Shown in pieces: positions 35,999 to 44,613 of a stretch of DNA of 64,000 nt. Below the pieces are notes generated by a model. It worked only from the letters and a program-made list of their open reading frames with translations. It was not told the DNA's origin and did no database searches. Within the stretch, counting starts at the first letter, position 1. Each line of letters begins with the position of its first letter. A program made the translations under genes and the position numbers. Source of the DNA: Methanofollis formosanus (GTDB taxonomy: Archaea > Halobacteriota > Methanomicrobia > Methanomicrobiales > Methanofollaceae); assembly GCF_019633745.1 (NCBI RefSeq), contig NZ_CP037968.1, positions 62,001 through 126,000 on the forward strand. The letters run 5' to 3'.

Positions 35999-36373
35999 AT
36001 GAGCACACATATTATACGTAGGATATTTCTCTACATTTCAACTGTATCAATTGCATTCGTTCTCATTTTAGCTTCGCTCTCAAGCGGTTGTACTGATACA
36101 GGAAAAACCGAGGAAGAAACCGTTATTGGAACGATCTTACATGACGATAACGGGACATATATCATACAGGTGGAAAACGGAACACGCTATGTTCCTGTGA
36201 ATCTGGACGAAGAGTATCAGATCGATGGCATGGTGGTGGGCTTTCGAGGGATCACTCTGGAAAATGATAGCGTGGCAGAATCACCAGGTATTCCTATCGA
36301 AATTCACTATATAGGTACATATGTTCCGCCCGGAGCAAATGCCACACTCAAACTTGAGAAAAAGTTGCCGTGA
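35999..36373 (+). CDS. small predicted lipoprotein
   Basis: A 124-residue exported protein. The signal peptide (about 10-30) ends in LSSGC, a lipobox, followed by an acidic TDTGKTEEET linker. The remainder is a small beta-rich domain (VIGTILHDDNG...YVPVNLDEEY). It resembles OB-like exported domains but no family is recognised. It follows the transposase remnant by 25 bp and is AT-rich. Function unknown. Confidence 0.55.
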   Translation: MSTHIIRRIFLYISTVSIAFVLILASLSSGCTDTGKTEEETVIGTILHDDNGTYIIQVENGTRYVPVNLDEEYQIDGMVVGFRGITLENDSVAESPGIPIEIHYIGTYVPPGANATLKLEKKLP

Positions 36374-36390
36374 GACAATCTCGTATCGTA

Positions 36391-36681
36391 CTGCAGAACT
36401 CAACCGGCTGCCTGAAGAAACCATGGGAACGGGTGCATCCCTTTCCCTAACAAACAGTCTGCATCGGTCCCGATCGTGAGGGAAATGATCAGACATGCCG
36501 CCCTCAATCGTAGAATCTTCCCAACCGTCTCGCGCCGGGGGGCGGCACGATGCTCGATTTCTGTTCGCTCATCGAACGCAAGAAGAAGGATCAAGGATCG
36601 ATCCATCCTCACAACGGAGAGCCACAAGAATTTTCATCACGGATGCTTGAGCCCGAGGCTCATGCCCGATTCAACAAAGCC
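36391..36681 (-). repeat. composite dispersed repeat, minus orientation (B then A)
   Basis: Read on the minus strand, the A module starts GGCTTTGTTGAATCGGGCAT (36681 downwards) and ends near 36628. The linker with TCGAACGC and GATGCTCGATTTC follows, and then a B module (about 36485-36555, ends GGCGGCATGTCTG). The left boundary is unclear; a weak inverted-end candidate CTGCAGAACTCAACCGG lies at 36394. No gene is supported in 36374-36912. Confidence 0.55.
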
Positions 36682-36912
36682 CATATTTCCAGGAAGGGGG
36701 ATCAGTATATCTGTGCAGGAGTATGAATCGAATTATATTGGTGTGTTGATATCATCATATCCACCAGAAGGGCGTCTGCAACCTTGAACAGTTCACCCTC
36801 AGGTAAGGTTTTGATGATGCGTTCCGCCTGATCGGGGGCACGGCCCGGTGAACTTCGCATGAGTATCCGGCTCCGCCTCTGCAATCTCAGAGAATAGGAG
36901 GTATGAAGATCC

Positions 36913-37527
36913 ATGAAGGCCCAGAAATTGATCGTCCTTCTGCTTGCAATGCTCATCGCCGTGACGACGATGGTGTCGATGCTGGGCGCGGCGGGAGAAG
37001 GATTCGATGAACACGATCATGATGAGATGAACAAATCCACGGATGTTCCCGATCATTTCATCCCTCCGGAATATTTCAAGGACGCAAGACCTGCAACACC
37101 CCTGCCAGAATCAGAAATGATCTCTTTCATTCTCTCAGAAAAAACGCTCAACACATCGGCGCAGGATAAAAGAAACGGGATCATTGAACTCCCTGGTTCA
37201 TCTCCATGTCAAGATCCCCGGTTCATGAAATACAGAGAACACCAGACTATATTCATCGAAACAAACATCAATCCCGATGATGCGGTAGTTCTGGTACGGA
37301 TGCCAGAGAGCATGTACGAAAGATTCCTTGCCGATGCACAGAATAACACGATAACTTTACCCGCATCGCACTTCTGCATGTTTTACGATAACCTCACTGA
37401 TCTCGATACCCATATCGCATGCAATGGGAGTGTTTTAACGGTACTTCCCGGGGAATCGGATGCGAACAAAAATACTACGATTCCCCCACCAATAGAAACC
37501 CCCTCCCAGTCAGGAGTTCTGGGATGA
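36913..37527 (+). CDS. predicted exported protein of unknown function
   Basis: A 204-residue protein with a signal peptide (residues 1-27, ending MLGAAGE), a His/Asp-rich segment EHDHDEMN after it, and several NNT/NKNTT glycosylation-type sequons. A cysteine pair (SPCQDP and HFCMF, plus IACNG) could form disulfides. No family is recognised. A likely ribosome site GGAGG is at 36897-36901. It is AT-richer than the window average. Function unknown. Confidence 0.55.
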   Translation: MKAQKLIVLLLAMLIAVTTMVSMLGAAGEGFDEHDHDEMNKSTDVPDHFIPPEYFKDARPATPLPESEMISFILSEKTLNTSAQDKRNGIIELPGSSPCQDPRFMKYREHQTIFIETNINPDDAVVLVRMPESMYERFLADAQNNTITLPASHFCMFYDNLTDLDTHIACNGSVLTVLPGESDANKNTTIPPPIETPSQSGVLG

Positions 37528-37711
37528 CCTCTATGACTGGTATCACCCTGGCAGAAGGGACGATACTTTGAGATACGGTGCATCCCCTCACTCATGAGAA
37601 ACCGGTGAGACCAATCCTACGCCTTCGCTCATCTCCACCTCACGACAATAAGAGGATCGTCACAGAAAGCACAAGTACTGTGGGTGCCATAGCCGGAACT
37701 GTGGATGACCT

Positions 37712-38578
37712 ATGGCACCCCCTCACAAATCCCCACGTGTGATCTATCTCCTCGTCACCGCCCTCCTTGCAGGATGCGTCCTGCTGGGGGCGGCAATGCT
37801 CCTCTCACCGACTGAAGAAAAACAGGCGAGCGCAGAGATCGATATGAACGAGAGCGCGGCACGCTCGATCGTACGCGCCGAGATCCCTGCCGCAGAGATG
37901 CCAGTGGAAGGAAACCTCATGGACGACGCTCCTGAAGACCCGGTCTGGGAGTTTCAAGTCCGCTCGAAAGATCAGGGATCAGGAGTGATCGGGATCGACG
38001 CAAAAACCGGAGAAGTGTCGTACGCCTACGGCGAGATCGCGGATCGTGCGGGGGTGAATACCGGCATCAGTATGGAGAAGGCAGGAGAGATCGCTGGAAA
38101 TCATCTCAGGGGCGAAGAGATCGAAGGCACCCTCACCGATCCCGATGTGTCGTACGAACCCCCGCACTTTGCCGGGGATATCGGACGCTACCGGGTCACC
38201 TATGTGCGGATGATCGACGGGATCCCCTCCTTTGACGGCGTCCGGATATTCATCGATCCAGAGGACGGCACGGTCCTGAAATATCATATCAATTGGGACC
38301 TCCCTGCGACGATCGAGACCGACCCGACCCCCACCCTCTCCGCCGCAGAGGCTACCGTGATCCTGACGACCGCCATGGAAGAGAAACGCGGGTCGAAGGG
38401 GATGACGATCCTCTCGACCGAATTATACTGGTATGAAGGGGACAGCGAGCAGATCTCTCTGGCCTGGAAGATCGAGTTCGAAGACGATTATGTCAGGCCT
38501 TATGACGCGGGCCCGGCGAGCGCCTGGCTCGACGCGCATACCGGCGAGGAACTCCTCCTCTGCTACTACTTAGACTGA
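37712..38578 (+). CDS. PepSY-like exported protein
   Basis: A 288-residue protein with an N-terminal membrane anchor (about 10-32), then repeated alpha/beta units of PepSY/YcdB type: VIGIDAKTGEVSYAYGE, VRIFIDPEDGTVLKYHI, and AWLDAHTGEELLLCYY. Such domains are thought to inhibit or chaperone exported peptidases, but no peptidase is adjacent. An ATG at 37712 is the only sensible start before the hydrophobic segment. It is monocistronic. Confidence 0.65.
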   Translation: MAPPHKSPRVIYLLVTALLAGCVLLGAAMLLSPTEEKQASAEIDMNESAARSIVRAEIPAAEMPVEGNLMDDAPEDPVWEFQVRSKDQGSGVIGIDAKTGEVSYAYGEIADRAGVNTGISMEKAGEIAGNHLRGEEIEGTLTDPDVSYEPPHFAGDIGRYRVTYVRMIDGIPSFDGVRIFIDPEDGTVLKYHINWDLPATIETDPTPTLSAAEATVILTTAMEEKRGSKGMTILSTELYWYEGDSEQISLAWKIEFEDDYVRPYDAGPASAWLDAHTGEELLLCYYLD

Positions 38579-38596
38579 AGAAATGAAGAGAGGGGC

Positions 38597-39463
38597 TCAG
38601 AGTCCCTCTTTCCCCGCCCAGTTCCAGGCGATGAACTCTCTGATCAGTTTTGCGGCGACGGCCGCCGTCTGACCGGCGTCGACCGGGCAGACCTCGACAT
38701 AGTCGAAGCCCGACGCCCGTGCGGCAAAGGCGCGCACCACACTGCGGAGATCCCAGGTGGTGATCCCGAAGGGTTCGGGCGTCCCCAGGCCCGGGGTAAG
38801 ACAGCAGTCGACGGCGTCGGCGTCGACGGAGAGGTACAGGCTCCGGTCGCCGATGATCTCCTTGATCTCCTCGATCACCGACGCAATCCCCCGTGCCCGC
38901 ACCTCGTCGGCCGTATACATATGAAGCCGCTCCGACTCCTCGACGAGCTCGAACTCCTCGGCAGGTCCGCTCCGCGCCCCGATGACAAAGATGTCCTCGA
39001 CGTCCAGGTCCATCACCCGGCGGGTCGCGCAGGCATGGTTCCATTTCGTCCCGCCGAACTCGTCGCGCAGGTCCAGGTGGGCGTCGCAGACGACATAGCA
39101 CTGAGGCTTCACCGCCTTCACCGCACCGGGCGTGATCGTGTGCTCGCCGCCGATCATGACCGGGATCTTCCCGTCGGCGGCGATCATCGCCGCCGTCTCC
39201 TCCACCTGCCCGACCACCAGATCGGGGAGGGAGAGCGGTTCGAGATCGCCGAGATCGGTGACCGGCACCTCCCAGAGGTCGACGCCGACGCTCGGAAGAT
39301 AGGTCTCGAAGTTGTACGACACGGCCCTAATCGCCCCGGGCGCCTCGCGCGATCCCGCGCGATATGACGACGTACCGTCATAAGGCACGCCGAAGACCAC
39401 ATACCGCGCATCGGTATATTCGGCCTCGGCGTCCGCAAAAAGGTTATTTAAGAATGCTTCCAT
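38597..39463 (-). CDS. speB: agmatinase (SpeB/ureohydrolase family)
   Basis: A 288-residue binuclear manganese ureohydrolase that cleaves agmatine to putrescine and urea. Metal motifs are visible: GGEHTIT (His), DAHLDLRD (two Asp and a His) and SVDADAVDCCLTPG (two Asp). ATG at 39463 (MEAFLNNLF) is the start; the open frame upstream is antisense-like. The gene follows aIF5A by 49 bp on the same strand, fitting a shared role in polyamine supply for hypusine formation on aIF5A. Confidence 0.9.
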   Translation of the reverse strand: MEAFLNNLFADAEAEYTDARYVVFGVPYDGTSSYRAGSREAPGAIRAVSYNFETYLPSVGVDLWEVPVTDLGDLEPLSLPDLVVGQVEETAAMIAADGKIPVMIGGEHTITPGAVKAVKPQCYVVCDAHLDLRDEFGGTKWNHACATRRVMDLDVEDIFVIGARSGPAEEFELVEESERLHMYTADEVRARGIASVIEEIKEIIGDRSLYLSVDADAVDCCLTPGLGTPEPFGITTWDLRSVVRAFAARASGFDYVEVCPVDAGQTAAVAAKLIREFIAWNWAGKEGL

Positions 39464-39512
39464 GGGTATGCACCCCTGGTTCAGCCACAGGCCGCGAGGG
39501 CCGGCGGCAGGC

Positions 39513-39893
39513 TCAGAGGTCCAGTTTCCGCTTGTTGAGCGCCTCGATATACTGGATCTCCTGCCCGGCCTCAAGCTTGGAGACGACGTCCTCGGAGAGT
39601 TCGAGTTCGAACATCTCGAAGTCCTTGACGTCCATCAGCTGGACGGTGTTGCCGGCGACCGAGATGATCTGGGCCATCTTGCGCTCGACGATCGGCACAT
39701 AGACCTTTGCCGAGACCGGCTGTACGATGGAGCGCTTCTGCCCGTCGAAGATCCCGACTACGTCGATACGTGCCTTTGCCGCACCGTGCTTCCCCGGCTT
39801 GGAGGTGGCGATCGTGAGAATCTTGCAGGGCTCATCATCGACCACAACGTACCTGCCTTCCTTTAATTTTCCAGTTTCAGTCTGTTCCTTCAT
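39513..39893 (-). CDS. translation factor aIF5A
   Basis: A 126-residue factor with an N-terminal SH3-like domain and a C-terminal OB fold. The hypusination loop TSKPGKHGAAKAR places the modified lysine (KPGKHG) near residue 34. It promotes peptide-bond formation at difficult sequences. MKEQTE at 39893 is preferred over an ATG three codons earlier because TAAATTA on the minus strand (about 39914-39920) gives leaderless spacing. Agmatinase is downstream in the same transcript. Confidence 0.95.
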   Translation of the reverse strand: MKEQTETGKLKEGRYVVVDDEPCKILTIATSKPGKHGAAKARIDVVGIFDGQKRSIVQPVSAKVYVPIVERKMAQIISVAGNTVQLMDVKDFEMFELELSEDVVSKLEAGQEIQYIEALNKRKLDL

Positions 39894-39960
39894 TGAGTTC
39901 ACGCTCGCAGTAGTAATTTATCTGAAAGGCAGTAAATAAATACAACGCACGAGCGTTTCC
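39894..39960. promoter_or_regulatory. divergent leaderless promoters of aIF5A and the IMPase/FBPase gene
   Basis: AGTAAATAAATAC (39931-39943) lies about 25 nt before the IMPase ATG, and AGTAATTTA (39911-39919, minus-strand TATA) about 22-25 nt before the aIF5A ATG. Neither gene has a clear ribosome site, which fits leaderless mRNAs. Confidence 0.45.
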
Positions 39961-40737
39961 ATGGACTTTATACGATGGTGCGAAGACCTGGCCGACAGGG
40001 TGGAGGATGCGGTCAGGGAGATCGCAGGCACGCCGGAAGGTGGAAGATATATCAAGATGGGCGCCGACGGCACCCCGACCGAGCGGATCGACCAGGTCGC
40101 GGAGGACTGCGTCGTGGCGGCCCTGCAGGAGGAACCGGTCTGTAAACGCCTGATATCCGAGGAACTCGGGCGCATGGAGGTCGGCGGAGAGAAGGGCACC
40201 ATCTATCTCGATCCGGTCGACGGGACCTACAACGCGGTGCACGGGATCCCCTTCTACACCCTCTCGATCGGGTACGGCGAGGAGGGCGTCCTGAAGAAAG
40301 GGTTTATCAGAGACCTCTGCACTCACGAGACTTTCTGGGGTGAGATCGGCAAGGGCGCATATGTCAACGGTCGACCGTGCCGGGTCTCGAAGACCGCCTA
40401 TCTCAAAGAAAGCGCGCTTTCGGTCTACGGACGCAAGTTCGACCCGAGCAGCGTCCTCCGCCTCGGCCAGCAGGTCCGGCGGTGGCGGCTCCTCGGGGCG
40501 TCCTCGCTCGAACTCGCCTACGTCGCCTGCGGACGGCTCGACGGGTTCGTGGACGTCAGGAACACCCTGCGGATCACCGACGCCGCCGCCGGGATCGTCC
40601 TCTGCCACGCGGCGGGCGGCACGGTCACTGACCTGGACGGCCAACCGATCACCTTCCCCGACGAGGTGAGCATGGGGCGTTGCCTCATCGCCACCAACGG
40701 CATCATCCATAACAAGGTCATCGAATATCTGAGGTAA
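39961..40737 (+). CDS. inositol monophosphatase/fructose-1,6-bisphosphatase family phosphatase
   Basis: A 258-residue Mg-dependent phosphatase of the archaeal IMPase/FBPase class. Motifs are EELGRM, DPVDGTYNAVHG (near residue 83), and GSLELAYVACGRLDGFVD-like ASSLELAY...DVRN with the third metal Asp in RITDAAAG. It could act on fructose bisphosphate, inositol phosphate or NADP. The gene lies 5 nt upstream of NAD kinase, and in Methanocaldococcus the two activities are fused in one protein (MJ0917), which favours an NADP(H) phosphatase role in addition. Confidence 0.88.
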   Translation: MDFIRWCEDLADRVEDAVREIAGTPEGGRYIKMGADGTPTERIDQVAEDCVVAALQEEPVCKRLISEELGRMEVGGEKGTIYLDPVDGTYNAVHGIPFYTLSIGYGEEGVLKKGFIRDLCTHETFWGEIGKGAYVNGRPCRVSKTAYLKESALSVYGRKFDPSSVLRLGQQVRRWRLLGASSLELAYVACGRLDGFVDVRNTLRITDAAAGIVLCHAAGGTVTDLDGQPITFPDEVSMGRCLIATNGIIHNKVIEYLR

Positions 40738-40742
40738 AATAC

Positions 40743-41561
40743 GTGAAAACACTCCTGATATCGCGGATCGATAAGCCCGAGGTGCTGGCCTACGCCGGCG
40801 AGGTGGAGCGTCTCCTCCTCTCGTACGGGTATCATGTGGCCCTCGAAGGGAGCACGGCCATCGCCATGGGGCGTGAAGAAGACGGGGAATGGCTCGACGA
40901 GACCGATGCCGATATCGTCGTCGCCATCGGCGGGGACGGGACGGTGCTCCTCGCGGTCCAGAAGATGAGACGGCAGATCCCGGTGATCGGGATCAACAAG
41001 GGGCATGTGGGCTTTCTCGCCGAACTCGAGTCCGGAGAGGTGCCGGCGTTCTTCCGCAACCTCCAGAGGCGGATGCGCCTGGAACTGCGGATGCGGATCG
41101 CCCTCAGCACCGATTCAGAGCATCTCGGCGAGGCTCTCAACGAGGCGGTGATCGTCACCGCACGCCCGGCCAAGATGCTCAGGTTCACCATCGTCATCGA
41201 CGGCGTGGAGGTGGAGGAGTTCAGGGCCGACGGCCTCATCGTCGCCACGCCGACCGGTTCGACGGCCTATGCGATGAGCGGCGGCGGACCGATTGTCGAC
41301 CCCAAATTCGACGGCTTCCTCCTGGTCCCCCTCGCCCCGTACATGCTCTCCTCCCGCCCGCACCTCATCGACAGCAGCCGCGACCTGAAGATCAGGCTGG
41401 AGAGCGCGAAACCGGCCCAGATCGTACTCGACGGCCGCGGCAGTGTCCCGATCGGCACCAACGTCGAACTCACGGTCAGGCGGGCCGAGAACCCGGCGGT
41501 CTTCATCGATGCCGGGAAAAATTTCTTCCTGAAGGTGCGTGAGAAACTCCATTCTCTCTAA
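40743..41561 (+). CDS. nadK: NAD kinase
   Basis: A 272-residue ATP-NAD kinase. The glycine-rich motif AIGGDGTVLLA (near residue 62) and the second conserved region TPTGSTAYAMSGGGPIVDP (near 168) are both present. It makes NADP, needed for biosynthesis and by the NfnAB-like enzyme. Start is GTG at 40743, 5 nt after the phosphatase stop, so the two genes are an operon. Confidence 0.93.
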   Translation: MKTLLISRIDKPEVLAYAGEVERLLLSYGYHVALEGSTAIAMGREEDGEWLDETDADIVVAIGGDGTVLLAVQKMRRQIPVIGINKGHVGFLAELESGEVPAFFRNLQRRMRLELRMRIALSTDSEHLGEALNEAVIVTARPAKMLRFTIVIDGVEVEEFRADGLIVATPTGSTAYAMSGGGPIVDPKFDGFLLVPLAPYMLSSRPHLIDSSRDLKIRLESAKPAQIVLDGRGSVPIGTNVELTVRRAENPAVFIDAGKNFFLKVREKLHSL

Positions 41562-41630
41562 GCCCATATTTTTCCTCCATACCCACATTTTTTATCTCCT
41601 GGATCAGAGTAGAAAGTGGAGGTAAACCCG

Positions 41631-42347
41631 ATGGAAGACATAAGAACCACGATTGATTATGCCGCAGTCTCTGAGAGCCTGAAAACAAACCTTGGCCTCT
41701 CAGGTTCGCCGGTTGCGGTCAAGTTCGTCCGGACGGAGGAAGAGATCCCGGAGGGCGTCGGAGCGCTCGACGAAACCACCCGCCACTGCCAGATGGTCAG
41801 TCTGGCCAGGAAGGAAGGGAAGATCTTCTATGCAACCGTCGACAAGCACTCGTGCTCGGGCGGCGCCTGGGCCCTGGGGCTCAAGGACCTCACCCCGAGC
41901 CTGAAGAGCGGCGAGTTCTACTTCAAACTCGGCAAGTTCGACACCTGGGCGGCGTGCAAGCGGACCATCGACCAGATCCCGCACCTCGAGTCAGGGACGA
42001 CCTATGCCACGATGTACGCCCCGCTCGAGAAGACGCCCTTCACCCCGACGGTCGTCCTCATCGTCGCCGAGGCCAGGGTAATGCTCAAACTCGCCCAGGC
42101 AGTGCTGTACAAACTCGGCGGCAGGGTCGAGGCGAACTTCTCCGGCATCCAGTCGGTCTGCGCCGACACCGCCGCCCAGACCTACCTTAACGGGAAGGTG
42201 AACTTCTCGCTCGGGTGCGACGGGTCCAGGAAGTTCTCCGGGATCGAGGACGGCGAGATGGTCATGGGCATCCCGGTCGAACTCCTGCCCGAGATCGCCG
42301 AGGCGCTCCCGATCGTCACCGGCGCACCTGGCTCGGTGAAGAAGTAA
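41631..42347 (+). CDS. DUF169 family protein
   Basis: A 238-residue protein of the DUF169 family, common in methanogens and other anaerobes. Conserved cysteines are seen in TRHCQMV, KHSCSGGAWALG, WAACKR and QSVCADT, and SLGCDGSRKF closes the domain, so metal or cluster binding is plausible but not shown. ATG at 41631 follows GGAGGT (41617-41622). It has its own leader and a T-run terminator downstream (42377-42388). Function unknown. Confidence 0.8.
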   Translation: MEDIRTTIDYAAVSESLKTNLGLSGSPVAVKFVRTEEEIPEGVGALDETTRHCQMVSLARKEGKIFYATVDKHSCSGGAWALGLKDLTPSLKSGEFYFKLGKFDTWAACKRTIDQIPHLESGTTYATMYAPLEKTPFTPTVVLIVAEARVMLKLAQAVLYKLGGRVEANFSGIQSVCADTAAQTYLNGKVNFSLGCDGSRKFSGIEDGEMVMGIPVELLPEIAEALPIVTGAPGSVKK

Positions 42348-42376
42348 GGGGCCGGGGTTTTCCCGGTTTTAGAACT

Positions 42377-42388
42377 CTTTTTTTTTTT
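42377..42388 (+). terminator. T-run after the DUF169 gene
   Basis: An uninterrupted T tract (11-12 residues) about 30 nt past the stop is a strong archaeal terminator candidate. The repeat element begins directly after it. Confidence 0.55.
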
Positions 42389-42945
42389 GGCTCTGTAGAA
42401 TATTTCATGAGGCGAGATCACGCCTCAAGCATACGGGATGAAAATATCAGATCAGATCTGGATTGATTCTTGACCCTCATCCTTGCGTTCGAGGAGTGAA
42501 TCGAAGTCGAGCATCATGCCGCCCCTCGGCTATCTTCGTAGTGGGGGGTCCGGGGGGCAGCCCCCCGGCGCGAGATGGCGAGGAAATCTCGACGATTGGG
42601 GGCGGCCGATCCATCAGAAGAATTTTTTTATCCTCTGCATATTGGCTTCAACGGGATATGGCGAGTTCAAACTCTCATGCAAACCTGAAGAGAGGATCGT
42701 CTGGATCATTTTCATAGTAATCAGGCATGAAACAGGGGCTCAAGCATATGCGATGAAAATATTCTGAGCAGCGTTTCAGCGTGTGGGCGGATCCCCATCC
42801 TTGCGACAGGGCATCTGGAAGATCTGGTTCCATCGCCGCCCCCCTCCCATCCTCGCCGTGGGGGGTTCCGGGGGGCAAAGCCCCCCGGCGCGAGATTCCA
42901 GGAAAGATTCTGCGATGAGGGCGGCACGCCTGATCATCATGCCTC
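42389..42945 (+). repeat. two consecutive composite dispersed repeats
   Basis: The first unit (42389-42715) starts GGCTCTGTAGAAT, contains a full A hairpin, the AGATCAGATCTGG linker, a B module (42520-42613) and a tail ending GGATCATTTTCAT. It is homologous end to end with 54482-54802. A second A variant follows (42724-42763), then CTGAGCAGCGTTTCAG and another B module (about 42832-42933, GCCGCCCCCCTCCCATCC to GAGGGCGGCACGCCTGATC). The gap 42348-42996 has no supported gene. Confidence 0.68.
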
Positions 42946-42996
42946 CCTCCATGAATCGCGCCAGAACAGGAACCCCACCGGGCCGAAGTATCCCCC

Positions 42997-43437
42997 TTAC
43001 TTCCTCCCCACCTCTTCAAGCACCCGGCGGCACGCCTCGGGGACGGCCGCCCGCACCTCGGGACTCAACTCGTCTGAGAACGCCTCGATCTCGCCGCCCT
43101 CGATCCCGACGACGACCACCCCGGCCGTCACCCCGACCTCGCGGGCGAGGGCAAGGGTCTCGGCGATCCCGAGGTCGTGGAGGGACATCGGGAAGGCCGA
43201 CGACGACGGCACCTCATCGAAGACCTGCACCTCGCCGGGCGCGCCCATCCCGGTCGTGGCGTCGACGATGACGACGCGGTCACACCCCTCCATCAGAGGG
43301 ATGAGCCCGAACCCGCCGAGTCCTCCGTCGACGATATCGAGTTCGGGGTGTTCTCGAGAGAGCGCTTCCATCACGGCATGGCCGACGCCGTCATTGCCCA
43401 TATAGGGGTTGCCGCAGGCGATGACCCTGACCTTCAT
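42997..43437 (-). CDS. hydrogenase maturation protease (HycI-type, peptidase M52)
   Basis: A 146-residue nickel-dependent endopeptidase that trims the C-terminus of NiFe-hydrogenase large subunits. The hallmark GNPYMGNDGVG is at residues 9-19. The three metal ligands are visible: Asp in GNDG, Asp in IVDATTG near residue 62, and His in SLHDLGI near residue 91. No hydrogenase gene is nearby. It lies 25 nt after the third binding-protein gene of the betaine transporter. Broken copies of its 5' end lie after the other two binding-protein genes. Confidence 0.88.
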   Translation of the reverse strand: MKVRVIACGNPYMGNDGVGHAVMEALSREHPELDIVDGGLGGFGLIPLMEGCDRVVIVDATTGMGAPGEVQVFDEVPSSSAFPMSLHDLGIAETLALAREVGVTAGVVVVGIEGGEIEAFSDELSPEVRAAVPEACRRVLEEVGRK

Positions 43438-43462
43438 CAGAAAAAAGGGGTGTTCGGTATAA

Positions 43463-44371
43463 TTATGCCTTCCCGAACCAGGCGTCGACCTGGTCTGGGT
43501 GGTCGTCGAGCCACTTCTTCGCGGCCTCGGTCTCCGACATGCCGTCGTCGATATCGAGCATCACCGCCTGCATGTCCTCAGGGGTCCAGAAGAAGCGCTG
43601 GAGGATCGCATAGGCCTCGGGGTCGTCCTCTGCCAGGCCCGTCCTGGCCAGGGTGGCGACGTACTCCTCGCCGCCATAGACCCCCTTCGGGTCCTCGAGG
43701 TACTTCAAGTCCCAGCGGGCGAACTTCCAGTGCGGGGTCCACCCGGTGACCACGATCCACTCCTCGTTCTGCACCGCCTTCCTGAGGGCCGAGGCCATCC
43801 CGGCGCTCGAACTGTAGACGAGTTCAGAGTCGAGGCCGTACTCCTCGATCGCCTCCTCGGTCGCGGCCATGATCCCGGCACCCGGTTCGATACCGGTGAT
43901 TGTGCCGTCGAACTTGTCCTTGACACCGTTCATCTCCTCGATGGAGTCGATGGTCACATAGGTCGGGACGACCAGGCCGATCCTGGTGCCGTTCATGTTT
44001 CTCCCGACCTCGTCGATCCGGTCACCGAACTTCTCCATATAACTCCCGTGCGTCCGTGGCAGCCACGAAGAGACGGTGAAGTCGAACTCGCCTTTCGAGA
44101 GCCCCTGGTACAGGGGGGCGGCATCGACCGCGATGAGTCTGACATCGTAGCCCGCCTTCTCAAAGACCTGCTTGATCACATTGGTGCTCGCGATCTCGGA
44201 GTCCCAGAGGACGTAGCCGATGGCGATCGATTTCGGTTCGGAAGGCTGCAGAGTCCCGGCAGGGGGAGGCCCGTCCTCGCCGTCCTGGGTGCCGGTGCAC
44301 CCGGCGGCGAAAAGACATGCAACGGCCAGGAGCGTGACAAGGATACATGAAATTTTTCCGGATTGTGTCAT
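43463..44371 (-). CDS. glycine betaine/choline-type ABC transporter binding lipoprotein, copy 1
   Basis: A 302-residue OpuAC/ProX-type periplasmic-binding lipoprotein with lipobox FAAGC at about residue 25 and a Gly/Pro-rich linker. Ligand-pocket signatures are IGYVLWDSEIASTNV, FTVSSWLPRTHGSY and VVTGWTPHWKFARWDL, rich in the tryptophans that form an aromatic cage around quaternary amines. It is the last of three tandem copies and closest to copy 3 in sequence. Confidence 0.92.
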   Translation of the reverse strand: MTQSGKISCILVTLLAVACLFAAGCTGTQDGEDGPPPAGTLQPSEPKSIAIGYVLWDSEIASTNVIKQVFEKAGYDVRLIAVDAAPLYQGLSKGEFDFTVSSWLPRTHGSYMEKFGDRIDEVGRNMNGTRIGLVVPTYVTIDSIEEMNGVKDKFDGTITGIEPGAGIMAATEEAIEEYGLDSELVYSSSAGMASALRKAVQNEEWIVVTGWTPHWKFARWDLKYLEDPKGVYGGEEYVATLARTGLAEDDPEAYAILQRFFWTPEDMQAVMLDIDDGMSETEAAKKWLDDHPDQVDAWFGKA

Positions 44372-44502
44372 ACTTACACCTGAATTCTGTCGGTGGTGGC
44401 TCTGGGCAGAGGGCCCGGGCCCTCCGGTCGGAAGAGATCATCAAAACCCGCCGAATCTGCTCACAACGATCATCGGCTCAAAGATATGAGCAGGGAAAAC
44501 CG

Positions 44503-44575
44503 TCCCTCACAACAGCGCGTCCGACACCGTCGTTGCCCAGAAGCAGGTGCAGCAGGCGATGACCCGGACCTTCAC
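44503..44575 (-). pseudogene. 5' fragment of the hydrogenase maturation protease gene, remnant 1
   Basis: On the minus strand from GTG at 44575 the frame reads VKVRVIACCT. After a 1-nt shift it continues LLLGNDGVGRAVVR, matching residues 1-22 of the intact protease at 43437 (MKVRVIACGNPYMGNDGVGH). The similarity ends there. It sits 38 nt after the stop of binding-protein copy 2, the same position the intact gene holds after copy 1. Confidence 0.8.
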
Positions 44576-44613
44576 CAGAAAAAAGGAAGTCGGAATTATT
44601 ATATCTTTATATT

